Origin: Diploscapter coronatus
Taxonomy: Eukaryota > Nematoda > Chromadorea > Rhabditida > Rhabditidae
Assembly: GCA_964036155.1 (NCBI GenBank)
Contig: OZ038422.1
Span: forward strand, 58,117,201 to 58,181,200
DNA length: 64,000 bases
Direction of reading: 5' to 3'
The notes under the pieces are model-generated. The model did no database searches. It was not told where the DNA came from and saw nothing but the letters and a program-made list of their open reading frames with translations. Made by a program: the position numbers and the translations under genes. Each line of letters starts with the position of its first letter. Position 1 is the first letter of the stretch. Of this stretch, positions 1-10,294 are shown piece after piece.

Positions 1-1100
1 TTTATGAATGCGAAATCGCTGGAAATAGAAAATTCATAAAGTAAATCGCAAAAAGGCTAATGCAGAATAAATGAAACTCTTCTCGGTGCTGATGATGAAC
101 GCGGTAAGCAGTCACGAGGTAAACTCTCTGATTTCAATTTAAACTGATAGCAGAAGTTGATGGGGATGGTTAGACATCTGACGTTCAGTAATTCCAACCA
201 ATTTTGGGATAATGGCCACCCTTACCCTACCCTATCCTACCCTGCCTATTCTTTCATTTATTTTCCCTCCTTTAATTTTTTCCTCACTCTTTTACGCCTA
301 TTTCGTCTTTTCCAATTATCTTTATATTTTTAGCTAAAAAGAATGCCTAAACTTATCCAATCAGGCTGAAAACTTATCTTTTTCTGGACAAATAGGGGCC
401 TTTCATCTAACACTGAAATCAAGTCAATTGGATAATCGGGTATACGGATCATCTTTATTCAGATAAGGTCGAATTTATCGGATTTTACTCATTTTTCGAG
501 ATTTTTCTATGTTTGGTACCTAATATTGGCCTATTCTATCATATAAAACCAAAATTAACTAAAAGAAATTAAAGATTTTCTCGACTTTCACTTCCACTGT
601 ATTGTATAGATATAATTAAGTGATTTCGATTTTAGATCTTTATAAATTACTTGCTCATCTGAATTTACATTTCATTATTCTCATGCACTTCAGGCATCTG
701 CAAATGACTTTGAATTATGCTTACACGCGTTCTCTGGCAGTTAGCCACCCAGCGTCCTCTGCTTTTCCCTTACCCTTCCCTGTTTCACATAAATCAGCTT
801 CTTAGTCAGCCACTTTAATCTTCGACTTGTTTTCGAATACGACTTATTGTTTTTCAATCTCGAGACTACCATTTTGTATTTTACCATTTTGTGCTACAAT
901 TTCGTGGTATCCATAGCAATAATTCTTTCTGCCCTTGGGCCCTTCATATAATTGTCGCTGTTATTCCTTAGCCTTTAGTACTCTCTATCACATGATCATT
1001 ATTTTCTCCTGTGCTTAGAACGTTTATTATTAATTGAAGGCGTTCAAGTTTGAATAACAATTTTGAAACAAGTGAAATGCGTCGACATTTTCCTGTTCAG
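1..1100. other. AT-rich flank, no gene seen
   Basis: No exon with convincing codon use or splice pairs is visible. A short CCCTA-like run of about six degenerate units lies at 219-247, and a pyrimidine-rich patch at 721-800 precedes the gene fragment that follows. Confidence 0.5.
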
Positions 1101-2086
1101 AATTTCCGGTGGGCGAATCGACGAAAACAACGGAAATTAAATGTGAAGAGAGGGAAGAGCAGTCTTCTTGGATTGGGATGTATTATATGCGATACGTGCT
1201 GATGGCCCTGTTGGCAGCACTCATCAAGCTGCTCGACGGAAAGGACATCTCCCCTATCAAAATATACAACGACTTCTCATTATCGAGGTCCAACAAATCT
1301 ATGACTGAATACAATAATTTTCTAGGTAATAAATTTATTAGCACTTTAAATAAAAATTGATTCAAATTTAGGTGAGCTCTGTATGAAGCCAGACGCTTAT
1401 GCAGACGACATCAATCTATATCTGCAGTGGGAAGAGCGCAACTTTTTACGAAATATTCGGATTTTGTAAGATTTAGTATTTTTAATTCAATTTTAGTTTA
1501 AATCTGAAAATAATATTTATATCTGTTCGTTTTCACGTTGCATATTTATATTCCTATCATAGCGATGTTCAGCCAGGTGCAAAATCTTTCCTCTTTAGCG
1601 TAAAGCTCAAATATATCCTATCCAGTTCGTATCTCCTTCTTTCTCATCTCTATATCCGCTATCATTAATCCTCTTGTCCCTTCTAAACGTAGCCTTATCA
1701 AAGCCTTTCACTTCATCAAAATAGGCTCGTTTTCCGAGCTTCGCATTGAAATCGAGACTCTGACAACAGGCTAATCTGTATGAAAATAAACGAAATCTGC
1801 TCAAATCTTCTTGGTTCAGAAGAATCAGTGCTGCACTAAATTTGGAAGGAAAAATAGAGGGTGAAAATAGAAATATGCTTAGGTTGATTCCCGAGACAGA
1901 AAACGGTGACTTGTCATCGATCACCGATCCGAAGAATGCGGATCTGCTGCGAGTGGCCGACTATCGAATGTTCACTGCACTGGAGATCGAGGACCAGTGT
2001 CCCAAGAAGAATAAAACGGCCAACGACGACAACACTCAGTATAGGATCAATTCAGACGCTCATTTCCAGGACCACATTATCGATTT
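1101..2086 (+). CDS. unrecognised multi-exon gene (partial)
   Basis: Three exons join in phase: 1101-1325, 1372-1465 and 1820-2086. The first intron is 46 bp (gtaata...ttag) and the second 354 bp (gtaaga...ttcag). Codon use is clearly coding in exons 1 and 3, rich in CTG, GAG, AAG and ATC. The conceptual product has a short hydrophobic helix (YVLMALLAALIKLL) in exon 1, an acidic/aromatic stretch (YLQWEERNFLRNIRIL) over exon 2, and a charged region containing LLRVADYRMFTALEIEDQ in exon 3. I do not recognise the family. Neither end is fixed: exon 1 opens at an acceptor (tgttcag) with no start codon in frame, and the exon ending at 2086 has a good donor (gtaagt), but no convincing next exon was found before 4.9 kb. 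The true gene therefore continues on one or both sides. Confidence 0.6.
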
Positions 2087-4940
2087 GTAAGTGAAATCTT
2101 TCAGATATATCGGGGAGTCCATGTAGCAAAGTAAGACAGAAATACGATGGGATTGGGTTTGTCAAGGAAATTTGCTAATTTATGCAGTTTTACTTCGCTT
2201 ATCTCCATAGAGCAGCTTTAAACCATGAACATAATGCACAAAATTAGCCCATATTTATGTTGATGCTGAAGCCCTAGCTAATTAGCTCTGATAGAAATAG
2301 CAAATTCATTGACAAACTCTGGACAATTTTAGACTATTTCCTAAACAATGAGCTACAATAATGAATGGTGTTTATTGTAGCATCTGGGAACGGCTTGGAG
2401 AGTTTAGCTGAATTCTGATCGCTCGAATTACTGATTACTGAAATTGAAACGTGTGCCCAATTTGCCAATTCCAACGTAACTCAGACCATTTTGATTGCTC
2501 ACTAATTTGCTAATTCCACTTATCATTCATGACTTTACGAGATGCAATTCACTCATATCAACTTTCAAATGCCTATCTTGCAATTCATCGATTAGTACTC
2601 ATTACCTATACAAATGACATGTCAATATCCTTACCTACTTACTTACTCACTTTCATCATGAATATATTGCGATGTGTTAGATATAGAGATGATTGATAAA
2701 TTATTATTTGCCAAGTGCTTTGTAGTTCTATTTAAACTTCAAAGAAGGTAATCAGTAAGAGTAGGGTGAGTTTTTGATGGCAATAGTATGGAGAATGTGT
2801 CGTTCGCTTTCTGAGAAATGCATTGCTTGCTGGACTTAATCGATATATCGTAGTGTAAATGTGATTTATTGATTGACTGACTGATTCATTTGAATCGTTG
2901 GATTGAATCACTGATTGAAATTGCTTCAAGTAACAATGCAATCCATTTTTTTGCTGCTTGTATTTGAATTTGAGTGAGGATAATTCTTACTTGACTAAAT
3001 AACAGTTGTACGTGCAGCTACTCTATCCAATTCTAATTAATCTTCATCATTCTTTAGCCGTACAATAGTTAGTTTAAATTTATGAAAAAATCAAATGTTT
3101 TGGCTAACGTGATTCTTGGTACTGATCGTCGATCGATTTATCCTGAACTAATCTAAATGCAATTACGCATCTGTATATGATGCCAAATCACGAAGTAGAT
3201 CTACTTTCAGACAGTTTCAAAATAACTCGATCAACAGTCTTTGTTAAGAATCACGTCTTTTTTGAAAATGTTCTACTATCGGTTTTTTTATATCCAAAGA
3301 AGAATTATCCTCAATTTTTCATTGTCAAGCTCTATTCGAATTTAGCAATCCTATCATCGCATGCATGTTCTGTCACTGCCTAGTTCATATCCAATCATTC
3401 AGCTATCCGCTTCTGCCTTTTTCTATCGATTTTCGATTTGCTATCTATTTGCTGCTGATTTGCAAAAGCGCTGCAGCAGATCAGGCGATATGATTCTCGT
3501 TGTGCTAATTTTAACGAATGTACATTACTTAGGGATTTAGAACAATTGTAAATATTGTTGTAGTTAATTAAATTGAATAGAATAGTGGAATAGTATGAAT
3601 AGAAACTTAGATGTTGTATTTTACATATCCTAAAATACTATACTATTACATTATTTTTACATATAAAGCAGCCAAATTAGATCTGATGTACATTCGTGAA
3701 AATTGTCCTCTTTCCTGCTACTCTACTGCGATTTTGTTCCTCGTTAAATCAAAATAGAAAATCAATTCTAGGTCAATCAATGCCCTTCCCCATTCCACTT
3801 CAGATCTGCTTTTTATCATTAATTTGCCCTGTTCTAAATCCAAGCAGCTAAAATTCATCAATCAATTGCCTAATTCTGCTTGGCGCCCAGCTCTAATTTT
3901 AGGTAATTAATTGGGGAATGGGATAAAAAAAAATACACCAACATGCAGATTTCACTTACTAAATAATCCGTGGGGGCTTAGAAGGGGCATTTCCAAACAA
4001 CAATTATGCCTAAAAATATACGTTTTCAGGCTCCTCGACGACTAAACCACCTGCGTCCTTATATATATATATACACACACACACACCTACATATCTGTGT
4101 TATCTTCACCTACCTACGATATAATGGTACATATATTGGACCGTATATATTATTCTACAGTACAGTATTATTTAACGAGACTTACAAACTAATTAATCGT
4201 GAAATTATATTCTACATTTACGGGTCATTAATCTCAAATATTATCCTCCACATACTGGTTTTGTCTTTGTGTATGTTTCAATGAAAAACATTGGATTCTC
4301 AAATAAGTCTGCAATATCATTCAATTCTTCAACTTTTCTTTTAAAATTTCATTCCTCCCAAATCTTATTTCTCCAGTGCATTTTTCGCGTATTATTCTGG
4401 CCAAAATTATGCCTCAATCAGCTAATCGATGCTCATTATTTTAATGGAAAGCCCAAGTTATTGTTTTCACTCATACTTTGTTGTCTTATCAGGAATGTTG
4501 GTGTCTGAGTTGTACTTTCCTAGAAAAATACAACTTCAGATATAAGTTCTATTTTCTGTTAATGGAACCATCCGACTTAGTGCCAAATCTCTAGTTCAGT
4601 GCTCTGTTCAGCATTTGCCTTTGTCCCTATTTTGTCAGTGTCTCAATTCCACTTGTCTTCCCATTCATTCATTATCCTCGCTCGGTTGTGTCACTCATTT
4701 TGTTGCCAATTACCTCTTTGTATGCTGTACATATTTACGATTACAATTACAACCTTACAATCAAACTACCTATTTATTATTATTCTCAATAAAAGAATAA
4801 ATTATTAGCCCTGTGCTTTATGAAAAGAGAAAACAAGAATAGAACCAGCAACTAAATGAGGATAAAACGGACACGTCTGGAAGGATGAATTTGGAGGAAT
4901 TGTCAATTCATTTGAGAATCTGTTCTGACTGATCTGTTGT
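2087..4940. other. gene-free stretch with a TA/CA microsatellite
   Basis: No convincing exon on either strand; short ORFs here have AT-driven composition. It may hold unseen 3' exons of the gene ending at 2086. An AATAAA occurs near 4790. Confidence 0.45.
4060..4086. repeat. (TA)n(CA)n microsatellite
   Basis: A perfect run of TA dinucleotides passes directly into CA dinucleotides. Confidence 0.9.
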
Positions 4941-6774
4941 CTAATTGACACCCGTCTTCTCGGTCTGTAAACATATCCATTATTTTTTAAACCTAGGATT
5001 AGATATGTTACCTGGAAAGGAGCAGACATAGACACTTCTCCGCTGTCGGTGATCACGACATCATCAACTGGCTTGTCTCCGGGCTGAATCATTTTTTTCA
5101 TTTCTTAGGTTTGTTGATATTTTGTTTTTTTTGCATAAATATTTCTGTTATTATTTTGCGCATAGCAATTTGATTTGTAAAGCTCATCAAGATGCTAAAT
5201 TTAAAAGTTAGAGTGACAAACAGCTCCATACGATCTAATATCAAAAATGATCATTCTGATAAAGACTGCTTATAAGAATCTCTACCCCTATACCAGAGGG
5301 TCCAGGAATGTACGAATTTCGAATTTGCAATTTATGAAGCTGAAACTAAAACTTCAACTTTGATTTCAGTCTTCCTTTTCTAAATTTTTCAAACCAAAAC
5401 TTAGTACACCCCCCTTCTTTGCACACCAATCGTAAAAATGGTCTTGATAAGTTTCACAAATGATAGAATTTTGACAGTAATTAACGATAAACAATTGGGT
5501 TATCTGTGTAAAAGATACAAGTCTTATATACCCTGGTCTTGGTTTCCTCAATCTTCCTGACCACGTTCATTCCCTCGAGGACCTTTCCAAACACGACGTG
5601 TCTTCCGTCGAGCCAAGTTGTCTTCACAGTTGTGATGAAGAACTGAGATCCTAAAAATTTATCTAAATATTTATTTTTGAAGAAAAGTTTTGAATAGGAA
5701 ATATCGGAAAATAATTAGAAGAACAATTTAGAAGACTGAAAGCGTTTCGAATTACCGTTGGTGTCGGCTCCGGCATTGGCCATCGAGAGCCATCCAGGTC
5801 CGTAGTGCTGCAGCTGGAAGTTCTCGTCTGCGAAGCGGTCTCCGTAGATGCTCTTTCCGCCGGTTCCGTCTCCACGAGTGAAGTCACCACCTAAAATATT
5901 CCTATTTTGTTCAAATGTGGTTAGTTTTTAGATACTTATAGTTCTCTTTAAAATAAATGTAAAAGTAAGGTTCATGAGCAGCTTCTATCATAAAATATCT
6001 TGTTTCAGATTGCTGGAATATTTTGGTATACATATATCAGCGGCTACAACTATCAAATATTCCTTTTCATTCGAATAGCTTTCAATAATAACCCATAACA
6101 AACTGGATTTTTATAGCTGCTTATTTGAAGCTCTTATGGATGCTTTCTTTCCAAATAAAATAATTCTTACCCTGGATCATGAAGTCCTTGATGACACGGT
6201 GGAACTTGGACCCCTTGTATCCGAATCCCTTGCTGCCTGTGGCGAGCTGGAAGAAGTTCTCGGCCGTTTTCGGGACCACATCTGAAGGGGGTTGTTCAAT
6301 TCGTAGCGGAATAGGTATTTGAATGAAATAACGAATAGATGCTTTTTCCTTGTTGCTACTAGTATGAGTTTGATGATTCCGATAGAAATGCTGTTATATT
6401 AGAGAACACGATTTTCAGACTGATATATCACAAGGGATTTTTTGGTGAAATGCGAAAAATGCCAACCTCCGAAGAGTCCGATGACGATTCTTCCCTCGGC
6501 CTTTCCTCCGATCGAGATGTCGAAATAGACCTGCTTCGTGACTGTGACAGTGTCTGCAGCAGAGGCGAACTACAAATGCTTGATCTTTCATTGATAATAG
6601 AAAATGCCAGTTTACATTTGACGTGACGGAGCGTCCTTTTTTGCTAGATAAACGTTTTTAATTTTTTTCTAGAAAAAATCCTGACAAAAGTCACTCCGTC
6701 AAATAGTAGTTGAAAAATAAACTATAACTTACGGCCAGATAGCCGATGGAGAGCAGCACGAAAACACCCAACAT
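4941..6774 (-). CDS. secretory cyclophilin (peptidyl-prolyl isomerase B type)
   Basis: Seven exons join in phase: 6774-6733, 6569-6467, 6281-6171, 5890-5756, 5650-5532, 5083-5012 and 4964-4941, giving 201 residues. Residues 1-19 form a hydrophobic signal peptide ([18 protein letters not shown]), so the protein should fold proline-containing clients in the endoplasmic reticulum. The cyclophilin core is complete: the [15 protein letters not shown] block carries the catalytic Arg, Phe and Gln, and GSQFFITT and [10 protein letters not shown] carry the active-site Phe, Trp and His. Domain order and length match nematode cyn-5/cyn-6 (about 204 residues). The C-terminus, TEKTGVN after a 24-nt last exon, is not a KDEL-type signal. 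An acceptor five nucleotides before the ATG (6781-6780) probably takes a spliced leader. Known biochemistry of the family is assumed for function; the last short exon is the least certain join. Confidence 0.95.
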
Positions 6775-8500
6775 ACCCACTGAAAGAAAATCAATTAGAA
6801 AAAGATAGAGAAATGTTCAAGAGCTATCTGAAACGGTTCAAATGTACACGTTTCAATTTTAGCAATTCGTTTTAGAGCATAAATTCAGTACCAAAAACGC
6901 AAAGCCGCCCCTTGGACAGACGAGGGCTAACACGCCACGCTGGCATGCGGGATTACGACACGGAGCAGAGACGCAGAGGAGGAGCAAAACAGACTGTAGA
7001 AAAATGAACTATAGAAGGGAATAAAGGATGGAAGATAAACTAGGAATGTGTGAATGAAGAACGGGAAATGGAGAGAGAAGAAGGGGAGAGGACTGCAACT
7101 AGGCAGTCAGCAGAATTGCAGAGGAAAGCACATCGAAAGTAAATTAGCCTGTTAGCGGACAGATATGCAAAATGCAAAATGGCAAGGAAGGAAAAGGAAT
7201 GATCAGTGAGCAGCGTGAATAAGCCCTGTGAATAAATGCCCATTTTTGTAAACCAAGCCTAATTATGAAAAAGTAACGGGTAATTTAGTTTTCAAAAATT
7301 AGAAGGGAACTACGCCAGGACCTAATCTCACAAAGTAGAGAACGACGAAAAATATTCTATTTTTGTAAAAAAAACAAAATGAGACGATCGAAATAAAAAC
7401 AAAGATGACGAAAGTTGTGAAGTGGAACTCCACACAGAAAGGAACGAGACAGTGGGTTAAAGGTGAAGGGTAGATGATAGGGCGACCTCATCAACTCACC
7501 CTTCCTCTTTCTCCTCTCGCCCTCTTCCATTTTTGTCTTCCGATCCGATCGTCTCTATTTGTATTACTGCTGTGCGCTGCTGTTAGAGAGCAAACGAGGA
7601 GAAAAAACGCGCAGGAAGGAAAATACGAAGGAAAAGAGAAGAAGAAGATATAGAGACTGGACACTGAGAGGTACGGGTCAAGGTAAGCAGAGAAGAAAAA
7701 TGGGAAGAAACAGAGGACGACAGGGAGATGGCGAGGGGGCAATGCATTTTACAACTGCAAAAGTAAATCGGGCAAGGTCAAAATTGTGCTTATCGAAAAA
7801 CAACTCTGACAATGTCATTAATAACCGAGACGTCCCAATTCACAAATGATCTGCCCGATAGACAAAAAGTGATCAATCTGTGAGGAGGGATAGAAAGTTA
7901 GAGAATTCAAGCTGAAAAAGTCAAATTAAAAATTAAAGGGGAAAAAAATTGAAAATAACGATATCAGCGCTTGCTGTGATATTTCTACCATGTAAAATTG
8001 ATTAAATCAGTAAATTATACCTTTTCAAAAATGTCTATCTAGTGTTGAACGAGTACTTAGATGATGTGAATCTGAGAAAACTGCAACCATTTTGAGCCTC
8101 TGCTTCTGCTAAATGCAACAGCCACAGGAATCGTTGAAGTTGCAGATGCGATAAATGGAAGAATGAAATGAAAACAGGAGGAGGGGTAAGAGCTGATCTG
8201 AAATTTACGCAGCTAGAATATTCAAAAAATTATTAAAGAACACATTTTCGCAACATACTGAAATCAAATGTATACAAAAATCTCTACATTATGACAACAA
8301 AGCAGTATAACATGAAAATTGTTGACTAACCTTATTAAGTGCTCTGGCCGACCATCTTGGAGTTATCTAAAAATTTTTGAGCTTGCAAGAGATTGATAAT
8401 GTAAAATTAGTACTAAAATGTATGTTTTATGGATTTTAAGTTTTTAGTTTCATTGGTCTATGAATGAACAGCAGAGAAATTTGAAATCATCAAAGCATGA
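6775..8500. other. upstream region of the cyclophilin gene, purine-rich on +
   Basis: No supportable exon. Stretches at about 7020-7100 and 7560-7740 are strongly purine-rich on the + strand, that is pyrimidine-rich on the sense strand of the cyclophilin gene. ORFs here are products of that composition. Confidence 0.5.
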
Positions 8501-8655
8501 TCAAAGAATTGCTTGAAACCTGTGTCGATGAACTTCTCGCCTTCCTGCGTTTCGTCCTCTTTCCACTTGAGTTCGTGAGTCCGCGGCGTCTCCACGAACG
8601 GTCTCATCTACGCATTTATCACTTCGAAATCGGTCGGCTGCTCCATTTTCTGCAA
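8468..8655 (-). pseudogene. coding-like exon broken by an in-frame TAG
   Basis: On the minus strand an acceptor (aaattgcag) is followed by an ATG at about 8646, then MEQPTDFEVINA, a TAG, and at once MRPFVETPRTHELKWKEDET and further charged residues. Codons after the stop are strongly biased (CTC, AAG, GAG, TTC, ATC, GAC), like the real genes here and unlike the surrounding AT-rich DNA. A possible donor (ACAG/gtttca) falls near 8520; without it the frame runs to a stop near 8468. I do not recognise the protein. It may be a decayed gene copy, or a short gene whose true start is the second ATG. Confidence 0.35.
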
Positions 8656-8760
8656 TTTTTTCATCATGAAGATAGTTTGCATATTTGAAATTTGTAATGT
8701 TCTTTAAGGGAAAATTAATCCATTTGAATTTATCCACTATTGCAACTAGATTATGTAATA

Positions 8761-9287
8761 GGCTGTTAAGAAAGTCTTGCGCCAACAAATAAATAAATTT
8801 TCATTTATTCATAACTTTATTTAAAACCACCAAGAACCAACAATATATTCACCATTGAGATCAGTAACCTTCGCCCATCTATTGGGCGGATCATTTATGC
8901 CTTTCGCTCAGAATTCGGGAGACTGTGACGCGAAGAAGTTGTCGACTGCTGTTTGAGGTCGTCGTACTTGTCGAATTTTCTCCCTCGTAGGTGGAGCTTC
9001 AATGGACGAAACAAATGGTAGTCTGACGGAACGAGATCCGGCGAGTACGGTTAGGTGGGCGATCGGGTGCCAGCCGAGCTTTGCGACCTTCTTGTAAGTG
9101 TTCGAAGTTGAGGTTCACTGATCATGGTCGGCAAATCATCAAAACCCTCTACACGGGCCCCTATATACCCATGTGATGATAGCTTTGAAAACATTCTACG
9201 AGATTCTCACACTTACTAGGGCATTCGGCTCATTTCTAGAAAATTGTAGATTTTCTAAATTGTTGGTGCAGGACTTTCTTAACAGCC
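8761..9287 (-). mobile_element. fossil mariner transposon, internally deleted
   Basis: The ends are inverted repeats of about 28 bp (GGCTGTTAAGAAAGTC at the left; the complement at 9272-9287) flanked by TA on both sides, the Tc1/mariner target duplication. Read on the minus strand, the inside encodes pieces of the C-terminal mariner transposase: a block resembling KVAKLGW, then YSPDLVPSDYHLFRPL, which holds the third catalytic Asp of the DD34D triad, then VDNFFASQSPEF and NDPPNRWAKVTDLNGEY. The pieces lie in different frames and are interrupted by stops, and the N-terminal two thirds are missing. It cannot encode an active enzyme. At 527 bp it is less than half the usual 1.3 kb. Confidence 0.92.
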
Positions 9288-9289
9288 TA

Positions 9290-10294
9290 ATAATTATCTT
9301 TCACAGATCTTCTATGGTTTTTGTTCCGACAGAATAATTTTCATTCAAAACACAGTTCTGGCTACGCATTTCAGAGAAATCAAATTATAATCTCCGTCTT
9401 GGTCCGAGCGCTCTATTTTTAACCGAGACTAGATAGTTTCGTGAAACGAACCCCTATAACAATTTAATGAGTAAAACCGTTTATTAGTAATGCGGAAAAA
9501 TAGCGAAATCACAGATAAAACGGAATAGAAAATTAGCGTCCATTTGATGAACAATTCACGTGTAATCATGGAAAAGTTTTTTTTTAAAGAAATCTTTGTC
9601 TAGGACCGTTTCATAGAAAATGGATAACGTATGATAAGCACTCATTTCTATCGCTGAATTGCGTAGCTTGTTCTTGACGATTGGGAGATATCAAGAGTAT
9701 GCTGTCAAAGTCGTCAATATTTGATTGAAGATTCGATCTTCATTATTTTCCATTTTTTCTTTTAAATTTTCATCACAATTTTAATCGACCTATGCAATTC
9801 GGCAATCACCTATAATGATACATGAAAGCGACTAGTCAAATATGAAAGAACACTGGGTTCGTACGAACAAGCAAAACCTGAGAAACAAGCAGAATAAGAG
9901 AAGAAAAACGAATAAGTCAATGCAAATATGCAATTATACTCAAGGTGCTCAAAAATCAATATCTACTTTATCGGATATCAAACTGAATAACGCTAGATGA
10001 ATTGTAGTCATTTTTAATTTCGTTTTTCCATGTTTAAAATTGTAGCTCATCTAACATACATAAATAGCTCAATTTTGACTAAATATTTTGTACGCACAAA
10101 AATATCGCAAACAAACTAAACGTATGACAGTGAAGAATGAAACTTTGAAAGCATTTGTAGCACAAGAAATTCCTATAAACTTTGAAGAATACTCCGATAC
10201 AATTCATATTATATAAAGCATTAAAAGATAGGCTAGGCCTCGAAATCGACTCCGATACTATTTCTTACTTGAAACAAACAAATAATCATCAAAA
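9290..10294. other. gene-free stretch downstream of the NAB gene
   Basis: AT-rich, with no exon or element recognised. Confidence 0.45.

Noticed and set aside
219..247. CCCTA-like run as an internal telomere repeat
   Set aside because: Only about six degenerate units, and the nematode telomere unit is TTAGGC, which does not match.
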